From assembly GCA_033816765.1 (NCBI GenBank), contig CM066290.1, positions 2,666,001 through 2,730,000 of the forward strand: a stretch of DNA of 64,000 bases, read 5' to 3'. A program made the position numbers and the translations under genes. This DNA is from Nothopassalora personata. Taxonomy: Eukaryota; Ascomycota; Dothideomycetes; Mycosphaerellales; Mycosphaerellaceae. Numbering within the stretch: the first letter of the stretch is position 1; each line of letters begins with the position of its first letter. The notes beneath the pieces were generated by a model, which saw only the letters and a program-made list of their open reading frames with translations, made no database searches and was not told the DNA's origin. This document shows, one piece after another, positions 30,599-41,340 of the stretch.

Positions 30599-33500
30599 GG
30601 TTTCTTTCTAGTTCCTAGGTATTTTCTAATTCGTCGTATCCTTTCCATTTAATAAGGTATCGCTAACCTTTCTTATCTAGGATTCTTTCGACTTCGAATT
30701 CGTTTTCTACTTCCGGCTCGAAATAGAAGCTCTCCTAGTAGGGTGTTTCGGCGTCTGCGGGTTCTAACTTAGAGATATGGAAGACTAGGTAGATTCTTGC
30801 GTCTAGTAGTAGTCGTAGGCGGTAGTTAACTAGTCCTATAACTTTATCGATAAAAAATGGTCCGACCTTAACGTAATCTAGTTTCTTAGTCTATCTTCTT
30901 ATTCTCAAGTTTTTTGTAAGGAGATAGACCTTATCCCCCTCTTTTAGTAGAGGTGCCATTTTTCTCGTGTCCTGCCGTTGTTAAGATAGTTTATGTTGTG
31001 CATCTTCGATCGCCTTACGTGTTTCTTTATGCACTTCCTTAAGAGTATCCGTCGTCACGATTGCTCTTTTGGCTTATAGGTAGGATCTAGGTGTTCTAAA
31101 TAGGTTAGGATCTTTACTAAAGTTCGCATAAAATGGTGTCGTTAAAGTTGTCTCTAATTTGTGGTTGTTTAGTGCAATCTGCGCTATTAGTAGTAATGAG
31201 ACCTAGTTGTCTTGTGCATAATTGATGTAGTGTCGTAGGTATTGTTCTAGCGTTTAATTCATCCTTTCGGTTTATCCGTCTGTTTCCGGATAATATGCTA
31301 TTAATAGCTTATGTTTAATTCCGATCGTTCCTATAAGCGTCTTCTAGTAATTTGATGTAAATAGCTTATCTCTATCCGTTATAAACGCTTAAGGGAATCC
31401 GTAATATCGGATAAGTCTATCTAGTACGAGGTATCCGAGCTACTCTACATTATACGTTTCCGATGTAGGAATAAAGTGTGCGTATTTCGTAAGTCTATTA
31501 ACCATGACTAGTATTATGTCGTATAGTTGTTTCGTAACTTAATCTCTTAACGGTAGGAGTTTCGTAATAAAGTCTATTATGACTTCGTCCTATGGTTTCG
31601 TCGGTAGTGTCCTAAACTGTAGGTGACCGTATTTTGCATGTCTCGCAGCCTTATTTCGTTAGCAGTGTACGCATTGTTTAATGTAGCGTGATACCTTAAG
31701 TCTTATCTATAGAATAGAGAAACTGCGCTGTATTAGGTCTATAGTTTTTAAAGTTCTAGGGTGTCTATAAGTTAGTCCATCGTGATATTGTTAAATGCAT
31801 TCTTCTTCTCGATCCTTCGGTACTTAGTATTTCCCTTGCGATATAGGGAACTGTTCGTCCTTGTCGCCTAGTATCCGTACGATGTTGTTAAATTCTCTCG
31901 TATTTGCACTAAGACTTCCGTCGGGGTTTGTCTTTAATATCTTATGTTGCACTAGTTCTTTTCCTTCTATGTAGTCGCTTCTTCGGCTTAGCGCGTCGGC
32001 GCGGCCATTCTCTCTTCCTAGAGTATATTTAATTTCGAACTTATACTGTCCTAGCAGCTCCGACTAGCGGGCTTGCCTTCGGGTAAGTTCTTTCGTCGTT
32101 ATAAAGTACGTAAGATTCTTATAGTTAGAAAGAATCGTTAACTTCGGTAGGCCCTCGACATATACTCTCTAATGTTATATAGCAGCAACAATGGCTAGAA
32201 GCTCTTTATTATAGATGTCGTAGTTCTATTCCGCTGTAGTCATTTTCCGGGAGTAATAGGCTACTAGGTGTCTCTGCCTATTATGTGTCTATGTTAAACA
32301 CGCGCCTATTGCTATATTAGACGCATCGGTCTCGATATAGACTTCCTTACTACTATCGAATAGTCGAAGCGTGGGGGCTAAAGCGCATTGTTCCTTAAGT
32401 TTCTTAAATGCTTCAATCTGTTCTTTTCCCTATTTCTAAGTAACGTCCTTTCTTATAAGCATCGTTATTAGTGCTGCTGTCTTTAAGTAGTCCTTAATGA
32501 ATTTCCGGTTGTAGTTCGCTAGTCTAAGGAATGATTGTACGTCCTTAACTGGTTTCGGTTCTAGCTATTCTCTAATTAACTATGTCTTCGTAGGGTCGAT
32601 CGTTATCCCTATAGTGCTAATAATAAAGCCTAGGAATTTAACTTCTTTCTTATAGAATTCGCATTTCTCGGGTGCCGTCTTGAATCCTAATTGCGTGAGT
32701 CGTTCGAAGACGTCCTAGACTTGTCTTATGTGTTCCTATAGGGATCCTTTCGTATAGACCAGTATGTCGTCTATGTAGGCGATAACGCATACGTCGAGTA
32801 GGTCTCTAAGTGTTTCGTTAACAAGGTCCTAGTAGGATGCGGGTGCGTTAGTTAATCCCATTAGTATAACTAAGAATTCGTAGAGTCCGTATCTTATTCT
32901 AAAAGCGGTTTTCCATTCTTCTCCTTCTACTATCCGTATAGCGTAGAAGGCATCTCGTAGGTTAATCTTCGTGTACTAGTCCGATCCGGTTAATCTATCT
33001 TATACTTCTTCGATGTTAGGTAGCGGGTATCGGTTCTTAATCGTAATCTCGTTTAACTTCCTATAGTCTTATACGAGTCGTAACTTCCCGTTTGCTTTTA
33101 GAACGAACATGCATAGAGTTCCTACACTTAAGGTGGATCTTCTTATCTATCCTTTAGCTAGCTTCTCCTTTAGCTATTCTCGTAGGGTCTATAGCTCTTT
33201 CTTAGACATTTGATATAGGGGTCCCTATAGAGGCTCTTTCCCTAGCTGAATGTTAATCTTGTGATCCTATAGGCGGTGCTTAGGTAAGGCGGTTTTGCCT
33301 CTTTCTTCTTTAAAGAGTCGCGATCACTTGCGATACTCCTTAGGAATACTTAACTCTAAGATGTTAGTATTCTTCGATAGTGCGTTACTTCTATTACTTC
33401 TAGTGACTTCGTGACCCGGCGGCCCTACGCTAGTGTCTATCCCGGTCGAAGGTGGTTCTTCTATCCTTCTATTCGGCGTAAGCTGTATCTCGTTTAGCTG

Positions 33501-33600
33501 TTTCCTTGCCTCATCTACTAGTGAACGCTACTACTACGTAGGCTAAATGTCGATAACGCAATCGTATTCCCTAAATGTAAGTACTCCTCTTCTCTAGTCG
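30560..33600 (-). pseudogene. element B pol remnant: RT, RNase H, integrase, chromodomain
   Basis: Read on the minus strand, RT shows 'VIAYIDDILV'. Integrase shows 'AFITDRDKLF' and 'YYPETDGQTERMN' (second Asp and the Glu region). The C-terminus shows 'FEVERILDKKG', 'YLIKWKGYDELENT' and 'ELERNL', a chromodomain that in this lineage can bind methylated histone H3. TAG/TAA codons break the frame. Confidence 0.85.
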
Positions 33601-36600
33601 ATTACTGGATTGTGCTTTCTTAACTAAGGCATACCTAATACTATGTTATAACTAGCTATATTAGTGACATCTAAGGTAATATTCTCGTAGTGCTATTAGA
33701 TAGCTAGTGGCAATAGTATCGTCTCCTATTCTACGCTAGGTAACGGTCGTCCTATAGAGAGCGCCTTCACGCGGCGGACGACGTAAGTATCTTCGTTACG
33801 ACGAAGAGAAACTAAGACTCTCTCTCTCGAAAAATACAAGCCTACTCGACTCGAAACAAGAAAAGACAGGTCGGACGAACCGAACGAACGAGATACGCTC
33901 AAAATCTACAAACAAGAACTCCGGAACTGCGAGAAGGGAAAGCGACGTACATAGCGTACACGTCGCTCGAACAACGAAGGCGCTGTCTACCTGTCGTCCC
34001 GGCAAACCACGTAAACTGCCGGCTGGAACCAAGAGAGGCGTTTAGGGGCGCAAACCACGTATACTGCACGGCTGGAACCAAGAGAGGCCGAGGGGGGGAC
34101 GACAGCGAGGCCACTGCGACCGAGGAGCTACACTCGAGACCGGAGAACGCGACTGGATTGAAACAGAGGCAACGGGTGTTTCTTGGGATTTTGCTCGGTG
34201 CGTACGGGTACGGCCGGCTTGGCTTTTTAAAAACAAGAACGAGACACGGGCGCAAAACTTGTCTCGCCCGGGGCAAGGCGACAAACCGCAATTCTCGACA
34301 AGACACGACTACCGGGTACGCGCGTACTACGCCGCAATATATTCGATTTACGGTTCGAATAGCGAGCGTTGCTCGCATCTTTTAAGGAGTTTTTACGTCC
34401 GGGGTACGACGGGGCTTTTCTCCTTCTCTCAAATTTTGGTCTCGTTCTCGAGACCCGTGTTGCATAGTCTTTGACTCAAATAGCACGTTAATGGAATAAT
34501 CAATCAAATACGCTAGGTAACGATAATCCGTTTACCGCGATTAACTCGTAACCCTATTTCTTCTTTAGGGTAGCTAACCCGTTTCTTCTTATAAAAGACT
34601 CGGAGATAAAGTTCCCCGCTACTCCTAAGTCGATTATAACACTAGTCTTATGTCCGTTAACGATTACTTGTATCTAGAAAACTGTGTTTAATGTCGATGC
34701 GTAAGCCTAAGTATTACATAACTCCCTCCGGTCGCTTATTCCTAGGGAGCTAATCCTTTTCCCGAATAGTATGTAGTTCGCTATGCTTCGTGCCTAGAGG
34801 CTTCGGCTAGAACCTATAGCTCGTTGCCCTGTGTCTACACTTATAGTCTGTTACGTTCCTAGATCTTCTACGTTTCTAAGTAGAGTACGCGTGCGTGCTG
34901 TACTATATTACGTAATTCATTCGATATAAATGTTCCTAACGGTGTAAGATATCCGGTTCCTATTATTCGGCTTCCTATCGGTAGTCGTTCTATAACGGTA
35001 ATTACTAGATTCTCGGTTGTTTCTATGAGTAGGTATCCCTAGGCCATGCCTCGTAGGGTGTCGAGTGTCTTATTAAACTTAATGGAATGTAGCCTCCTTC
35101 GTCCACCTATCTTAGGTAGGAATTCCTCGTGCCTTCTTTATAGGTAGATAATTATGTCGTACAGTTTTTTAGGTGTATCTACCGTAAAGGTAAGTTGTTT
35201 GTTATCGTCGTTAGTGTCGCTCTCTTCTCCTTCGGAGGAATCTTCTTCGCTTAATTCTTCCGGATCCTGTTCTTCCTCGATGGTATCTAGCCCGGTAGTT
35301 TCTTAACTTTCTTCCTATGGTTCTAGTAACTATAATCCGTTCTATCCTAGGTCCTGATTTTCTTTATCGCTTCTATCTTCGTTAAAGTAGGATTTATCGA
35401 TGTCCACTTCTCGGAGCGTAGCGTCTTGCCTATGCGTCGCTCCTAGGGTTCCTCGTAGTTGCTAAGGCTAATACCCTACGCCTAACTTCGCGGCGTAGTA
35501 GATTTAATACGAGTCTTAGTAACAGAATCGCTAATGAAGGCTTCTATAACCATTTCGAGACTTAGATTCGGTCTCGTAGTCGACTCTTCGTGTTATTATG
35601 TTAAACTGTCGTAGTTGGTTCTTCGCATTAAATGGAATAACCACCATTTGCTACCTATGGTATCCTCCTCGTCCTTCTAAGGGGTCTAGGAGAGGCGTCG
35701 TGCTTCTGTTACTAGCTCTCTCCTCTACTCTCCGAGTATAGTCGGTATCTCCTCGAGATCTAACGCTACTCTTAGATTTACTAGTTCGGGGTTGTATTAT
35801 ATTAAACTGCTCGCGGCGCACTATATTCTTACCGCGGCAATCCCGCGCTATGTGACCTTCCTTACTATAGGCATAGTATGTGAGTTTTCCTTTTCCTTTA
35901 AAGGGCTTCTTTCCGTGGCCCCTACTCTTATCGATCCTCTGTCCTCGTTAGGTAACGTCTAGTTCTATTGGCTATAGTCTATAGTAGGGTTGGCTTTATC
36001 GTAAGAATTCTTCCTTCGTAACGTATCCTCCTAAGGGTCTACGGTCCGGAGCGTATCCTACTATTCCTCCTACTTTGGAGTCGTATTTCTTCTCCTAGTG
36101 TCGTTCCTAGAGCTAGTTATCGATGTTAATCGACGCTTTTATTAGCTCTTCGAGGTTAGTGATCTGTCCTCCGTGTCTTATTAACTCGTCCTTAACGGAG
36201 TCCTTAAGTCTACGTCGGAACATAGTCATTAACGCCGTCTAGTCCTATCTAGTGATTTGTCCGTATTCTTCGAATTTGGCGGCATACTCTAAAGTAGACG
36301 TCTTCTGCTTTAGGTGTTGAATGATTCGTATAGCCTGTTGGACTTCGTTCGAGGTTCTAAAGATTGATTTCATCTTCTCTTTAAAAAGGGTGTAGCTCCT
36401 AAACATTCCAGTAGGGTCTAATCGTCCTATACCTTTAAGGTATTCCTTAAGGTAAGGTTTAATCCAGTTCTGCGCGCTTCTACGAAGGTACGTAATAGCG
36501 AAGATAGTTCTTTTATCGGCATCGACTAGGTTAAACATAAGATACATATCCATCTAATTAATCTAGTCGTCGAACTTAGCCCTCTCTCTATGGAAGAGGT

Positions 36601-36700
36601 CTAGCTTAGCAGCCTTAACGTCGTTCCTCCTTGGAGTAGGCTCGTTATCGTTATTAGACTCATCGTCCTTCGTAGTAGTCTATTATGGTAGCGCACGGCG
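33600..36700 (-). pseudogene. element B gag and protease remnant
   Basis: A 102-codon open part of gag (36553-36245) has the usual 'YLRRSAQNWIKPYL' and 'KEKMKSIF' segments. The knuckle at about 35885-35840 reads 'YAYSKEGHIARDC', two Cys-to-Tyr changes. The protease end 'YNIVLGMPWLRKHNPVIDW' lies near 33660-33600. Confidence 0.8.
33746..34508. mobile_element. 763-bp retroposon with a 14-bp target duplication (SINE/LINE-like)
   Basis: TACGCTAGGTAACG flanks it at 33732-33745 and 34509-34522. Removing the insert plus one copy restores element B's protease frame (G-L-S-L-P-S-V-E). The long duplication suggests target-primed reverse transcription. It has no LTRs. The right end reads AATAATCAATCAAA, perhaps a degenerate tail. 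It contains a 48-bp-spaced imperfect direct repeat (34002 and 34050) and a GGTTCGAAT string near 34343 like a pol III B box, but no matching A box. The long ORFs inside show no domain. It is not RIP-damaged. Confidence 0.65.
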
Positions 36701-36777
36701 GATGCTTCCTACTTCGCTGGGGGCGGGTGTTCCCCTACTAGCTGCTTAAGTAGCGCTTATCCTAAGGGCGTTTAAAG

Positions 36778-37202
36778 TGTTATTGTCTCGTTCTAGGGCT
36801 AGTCTTAAAAGAGAGATAAGTCAAGTCACGTGGCGGTATTATTCTTTAGAGAGGCTGAAGCAAGCTAAGCGAAGATAAATGATAGGAATAAGAGTTGTAT
36901 TCCAATCAGTAAGATAGTAACATAAGTTAAACGCATCGGAACCATAAGGGTTTCTTAGCGTTCCTAAATACAAAAGGAAATCATTATTGATCTGCTCCGA
37001 TCTGTTAATCTGTTTTATAGATTATATAGAGCAATAGATCAATTACTGTCGTGCTCTATTCTAATCTGTTAATCTGCTTTACAGATCATATAGAGCAACA
37101 GATCACTCTACAGTAGCTGTGCCTTTCTAGCTGTAGTGGCGCCCACTCAACTGTGGAGGCTCTAATTAGTCGCTGAGCATTAGCTCAATCTAACCCGTAA
37201 CA
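36778..37202 (-). repeat. 5' LTR of element B (right copy)
   Basis: 425 bp, begins TGTTATTG and ends CCCGTAACA. Confidence 0.92.
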
Positions 37203-37239
37203 GTAACAAGTAGGCTAATATATAGCTAACATTAGGATG

Positions 37240-40200
37240 CCGTAGGTCTTCACGATGTATAAGCGTAAGGCGGATAAGAAGAAGCTAGTAGACGCGAGCG
37301 TTTACGAACGTCTAGAATTACGAGTTAAGGGAGACATAGAATAGAAGCGTAGGGCACTATACCTAGAATCTAAGATACCTAAAGGACAAGGTCCGTTCGA
37401 TAGGAAGTACTTAACTAATAAATTCTTAAGTATTAAGCGAGGTAGCCGGATTACTCTAGAACGACTTACCTTAATTAAGGTTAGTATTAAGCTATTACCA
37501 ATAGAGAGGGCCTTATTCGATAAGATGCTCTATAACCGGGAGGCAGTCCTCGCTTAGGATTTCAGTTATATAAGGCAAATTAGGCACGACGTTATGCCAC
37601 CTTAGAAGATTAACACGGTCCCTTATAGGCTATAGTAGGCACGCCCTATCCGGTTGTACCTAAGTCTTAGGGCGATTGTTAAACGTATAATTAGAGCCTG
37701 GATTAAGAACAATATCCTAGAATACTTATAAGGGACATACTCCAATAGCTAGTTCCTAGTCGTAAAGAAGGTTAATGTCTCTAGAAGCGATGTGCCATAT
37801 CGGTTAATTAACTTAGCTATACTCCTAAATGAGGTTACTATACGCGATGCTAACATTCCACCGGACACGGATAGCTTCTTAGAGGATTTTGCCGGGTACC
37901 GAGTCGCTTCACTTATGGACCTATTTTTAGGTTATGACTAGATTACTTTAGATGAGTCCTACCGGGACTTAATAGCCTTCATGACCCCTCTTAGCCTAGT
38001 ACGCAACACGACTTTACCTTAAGGAGCTACTAATTTAGTTACCTAGTTCGTACGTGCGGTAACAAAGTTTCTACTTAATTATATCTCGCATCGAGCGAAG
38101 CCGTTTCTCGATAACATCGGTATTAAGGGACTAACCGAGGACTATAGGAATGCCGAAGTAGAGCCTAGGTTAAGGAAATGGGTCGTTAAGCACATCGTTT
38201 CCCTAGATCTAGTTCTTACTAACCTAGAGAGAGCTAGTACGGTAGTTGCTAGAGGCAAATCCTAATAGTTATACGAAAAGCTTAAGATTGTTAGGTACGT
38301 TACTAGCCCGGATAGTTGCTATCCTAACCTAAAGGTTATAGCTAAGATCCTAGACTAGCCTACGCCCACCTATATTAAGGAGGTCCGCACCTATGTGGGG
38401 CTATGTATGTACTTCCGGATATGGATTCCCTAGTTCGTTATTATTGCTCGACTAATGTATAAACTGCTAAAGAAGGACGCCGAGTTCACCTAGACAGAAA
38501 ATGAACAGTTCTCGAAAGAAGAGGTTACTAGATATCTTATGTAGGCTCTAGCCTTAGTTACCCTCTACTACTCACCTAGTACTAGGTCCATTTTTATCTT
38601 AGTTAATGCTAGCGGTACTAGATAGGGATGTATCGTTTCTTAAGAATTAATGGACAGTACTCGACGGCGTTACCCGGTGCGGTATAAGAGTAGAATCTAG
38701 AACGCGTTAGAATCTAGATATAATGCTAGTAAGAGAGAATGCCTTAGGGTTCTTAAGGGGCTTAAGAAGATCTAGAGATATGTCACTAGCGTTAATTTTA
38801 TCCTTAAGGTTAATGCTAAGACACTTGTATAGTAACTTAACCGGCCGGCTTCGGACCTACCTAACTCGGTAATAGCCCGGTAGGTCGCATAGATTAGGCT
38901 ATTCACGTTCGAGGTAAAGCACGTTACGGGAGCTAGGCATACTAGCCTAGATGCCCTGTCTCGTAGGCCCTCTATACCTTAGGAACCTAAAGAAGCTAAC
39001 GAAGACAAAGTCGACTAGATAATTAATAATAAGCTGTTCGGGTACCCGGAGCCGGTCGACATCTATCTAGTTAAAATCTAGAAAACACGACATCTCGGGG
39101 ACTAATATTCTAAGGGCTCTTAATAGCTTACTTAGGTTATAGAAACTAGGACCCGACCCGATAGTGTTACCCGTACTAAGTACCGGCGGCTAGTAAAGAA
39201 GAGCGTTAATTTCTTTGTCCGAGACTAATTGCTGTTCTTCTAGAAGCGCCGAGGAGCACCGTTGTAACTTGTAATTAACGATAATAAGGCTTAGAAGGAA
39301 ATCGTTATAGAGTGCTATAAGAGACACGGTTACCGTAGCGCTAAGGTCGTGTACAACCTTATTTCCGATCGCTATTACTAGGACGGGTGCTTCGCCGATG
39401 TCTCTACGTAGGTTCGAAGTTATGCTCCCTATTGGTTTCGCGAGGGCAACTAGCGTGCTAGTGAGCTTTATTTATCGAGCCCTTAGGTCATTAGTAAGAA
39501 GTGGTACTCGGACCCCGTCTAGGTGCATAAAAATGGATACCTCCTAGTTACGCGCGAAGCACTTAGTAACTAGATCGAGGCTAGAGTAATAAGGGCACCT
39601 CCTAGCTCTAAGACGGTTACTAAGTTTCTATACGAAGATGTCTTCTATAGGCACGGCTACTATACTAAAATTATGCTTAATAACGCTACGGTTTATACGG
39701 CTAAGGTTAAGCGGTTACTCGTGGGACTTAGTGTCCGAAGGATCCGAATATTACCGTACTATCCGTAGTCTAATGCTCTAGTCGAGGTTAGGCACCGTCC
39801 GATTCTTGTAGCGTTAGTAAAGCTCATAAGGAACATATACCGCGGATGGGAGAAATAGGTACCCGCTGTATTATAGGCTAATAGGACCACGACCTATCGT
39901 ACTACTAGAATGACGCTAGCTTAGGCCCTATATAGCTATCGTACGATTCTGCCACTTGAGGTTAAGCACCCGACGTAGGCAAATTACTAGTTGGGATCGG
40001 TAAGAACGACTAAGGACCTACTTACTATACGTGCGCGTTAACTCTAGGCTCGAGACCTTAGTTTAGAAGAGCTACATGCTCGAAGGAAGCGACTAAGAGA
40101 ACTTAATAAGGACTACTTTAATTCTTACCGGAATATTAACTCTATTAGTTTCTAGAAGGGCGACCTTATTATGAGATTCGATAAGCTATATAAGGATGAC

Positions 40201-40620
40201 TTCTTACGCAAGATCGGTTACCGATAGTAAGGTCTATATCGGGTGTCTAGTGTCTCTAGGGAGTTTAGTACCTATATTCTTAAGGAACTTAATAGTACGC
40301 TAATAAAGGGTGTTTAGGCACGAGAAAACCTTAAGTTAGTTCTAGAGCTTCGCCCGGATGACATAGGAGTACTAGGCCTAGATAATGGGATCGATCTCGT
40401 AATAGGGGAGGGAGAAGTCGCTAATAGCGTCGCTAATAGCGAAGATAGTAGTGATTCGAACGAGATCGAGCCTATCGCCGACGAAGACATACTACCTGTA
40501 GGAGTTAACGAAAGGGGATCGTATCCTAAACCGGAATCTAAGAAGCTATAGGTTAGGCCTTATAACCTTTCTACAGCCGAAATTTCACAGTTTAGTAGGA
40601 TCGAGGCTAAGAACTAATTA
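37240..40620 (+). pseudogene. element C pol remnant: RT, RNase H, integrase
   Basis: RT landmarks on the plus strand are 'VPYRLINLAILLNEVTIRDA', 'FMTPLSLVRNTTLPQGATN' and 'KPFLDNIGIKG' at 38101-38130, the 'FLDD' catalytic variant of some fungal gypsy elements. RNase H has 'FEVKHVTGARHTSLDALSRRP'. Integrase has 'CYKRHGYRS', 'NNATVYTAKV' and 'SNALVEVRHRP' (second Asp and Glu regions). All breaks seen are TAG/TAA. Confidence 0.82.
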
Positions 40621-40758
40621 GTTAGTAATAGCGTACGGAGTTCACTTCCACTAGGCATGTATTGCACATGCCCTTTAGTTTATTAAGCCGATTCGGTTAT
40701 CTAGACTTTACTTTATAGGGTATTCTTACCTTAGTTGGACCTTAGTTAGTAGAGTTAC

Positions 40759-40784
40759 ATTTACCGGTCCCGGGACCGGTAAAT
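40759..40784. repeat. 26-bp perfect palindrome (internal copy 2)
   Basis: Same CCGGTCCCGGGACCGG core as in the LTRs of element C. It sits between integrase and the extra ORF. On the reverse strand its flanks resemble the LTR around the motif. Confidence 0.85.
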
Positions 40785-41340
40785 CGGATCACGTAATAGC
40801 GTAGCATGCCCCTACCGAATGCTTACCTAGGTGGTTACTAGTACTGGTTTTCCGTTATATGTAGGGTTATCGGATCTTTAGTGTAACCTTAATAGTACTA
40901 CTCTTACTACTTATAAGACCGGTCTCGGCGCTACTACCTTACAACGGTTATAGGGACATACGCTAAGAGGTATACTTAAGCGCAGCTCTCTACCTACTAC
41001 TTCCTCTCCTTTTCTTTAAACACTAATACTATTACTAGAGCTACTAATATATCTATCTACTACTACTATATATATTAGCCGGTTCTTTAGCCTCTCTCTC
41101 TCTTTACGACCTTAACCTTCTTTAAAGCCCTTACCCTAATACTAAGCTTTTAAAGCTTACTAACACTCTAGAGTAGCACTACGAGATAGCTAGCTCTTAC
41201 GATCTTACTACTAGCGAATCCTAGTTATTATAGCTTCGGCTAGTCTATCGTTACGCCCGGCTAGCTCGAGTATAGCGCTTACTAGTACTATTACTAGGCT
41301 TACCCGCCTACCTTAGACCTTGTTCGAGTCCCTTCGCCTA

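Larger units (their letters stand above)
29519..37202 (-). mobile_element. element B: Ty3/gypsy chromovirus, minus orientation, RIP-damaged, with an antisense Zn2Cys6-like ORF
   Basis: LTRs of 425 bp lie at 29519-29943 and 36778-37202. The target duplication is GCAAC (29514-29518) and GTAAC (37203-37207), differing by one C-to-T change at CpA. On the minus strand the order is gag with CCHC knuckle (about 36700-35840), protease (34650-33600, split by a retroposon), RT with YIDD near 32764-32780, RNase H, integrase (about 31700-30800) and a chromodomain (about 30760-30570). A purine tract (CTAAGAGGGGGATAG) abuts the 3' LTR. An unrelated coding frame lies on the opposite strand at 30038-30598. 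Confidence 0.92.

Noticed and set aside
33899..34378. Minus-strand 159-codon ORF inside the retroposon
   Set aside because: Arg/Ser/Pro/Leu-rich composition without domains; it overlaps other ORFs and is best explained by the unRIPped GC-rich insert.
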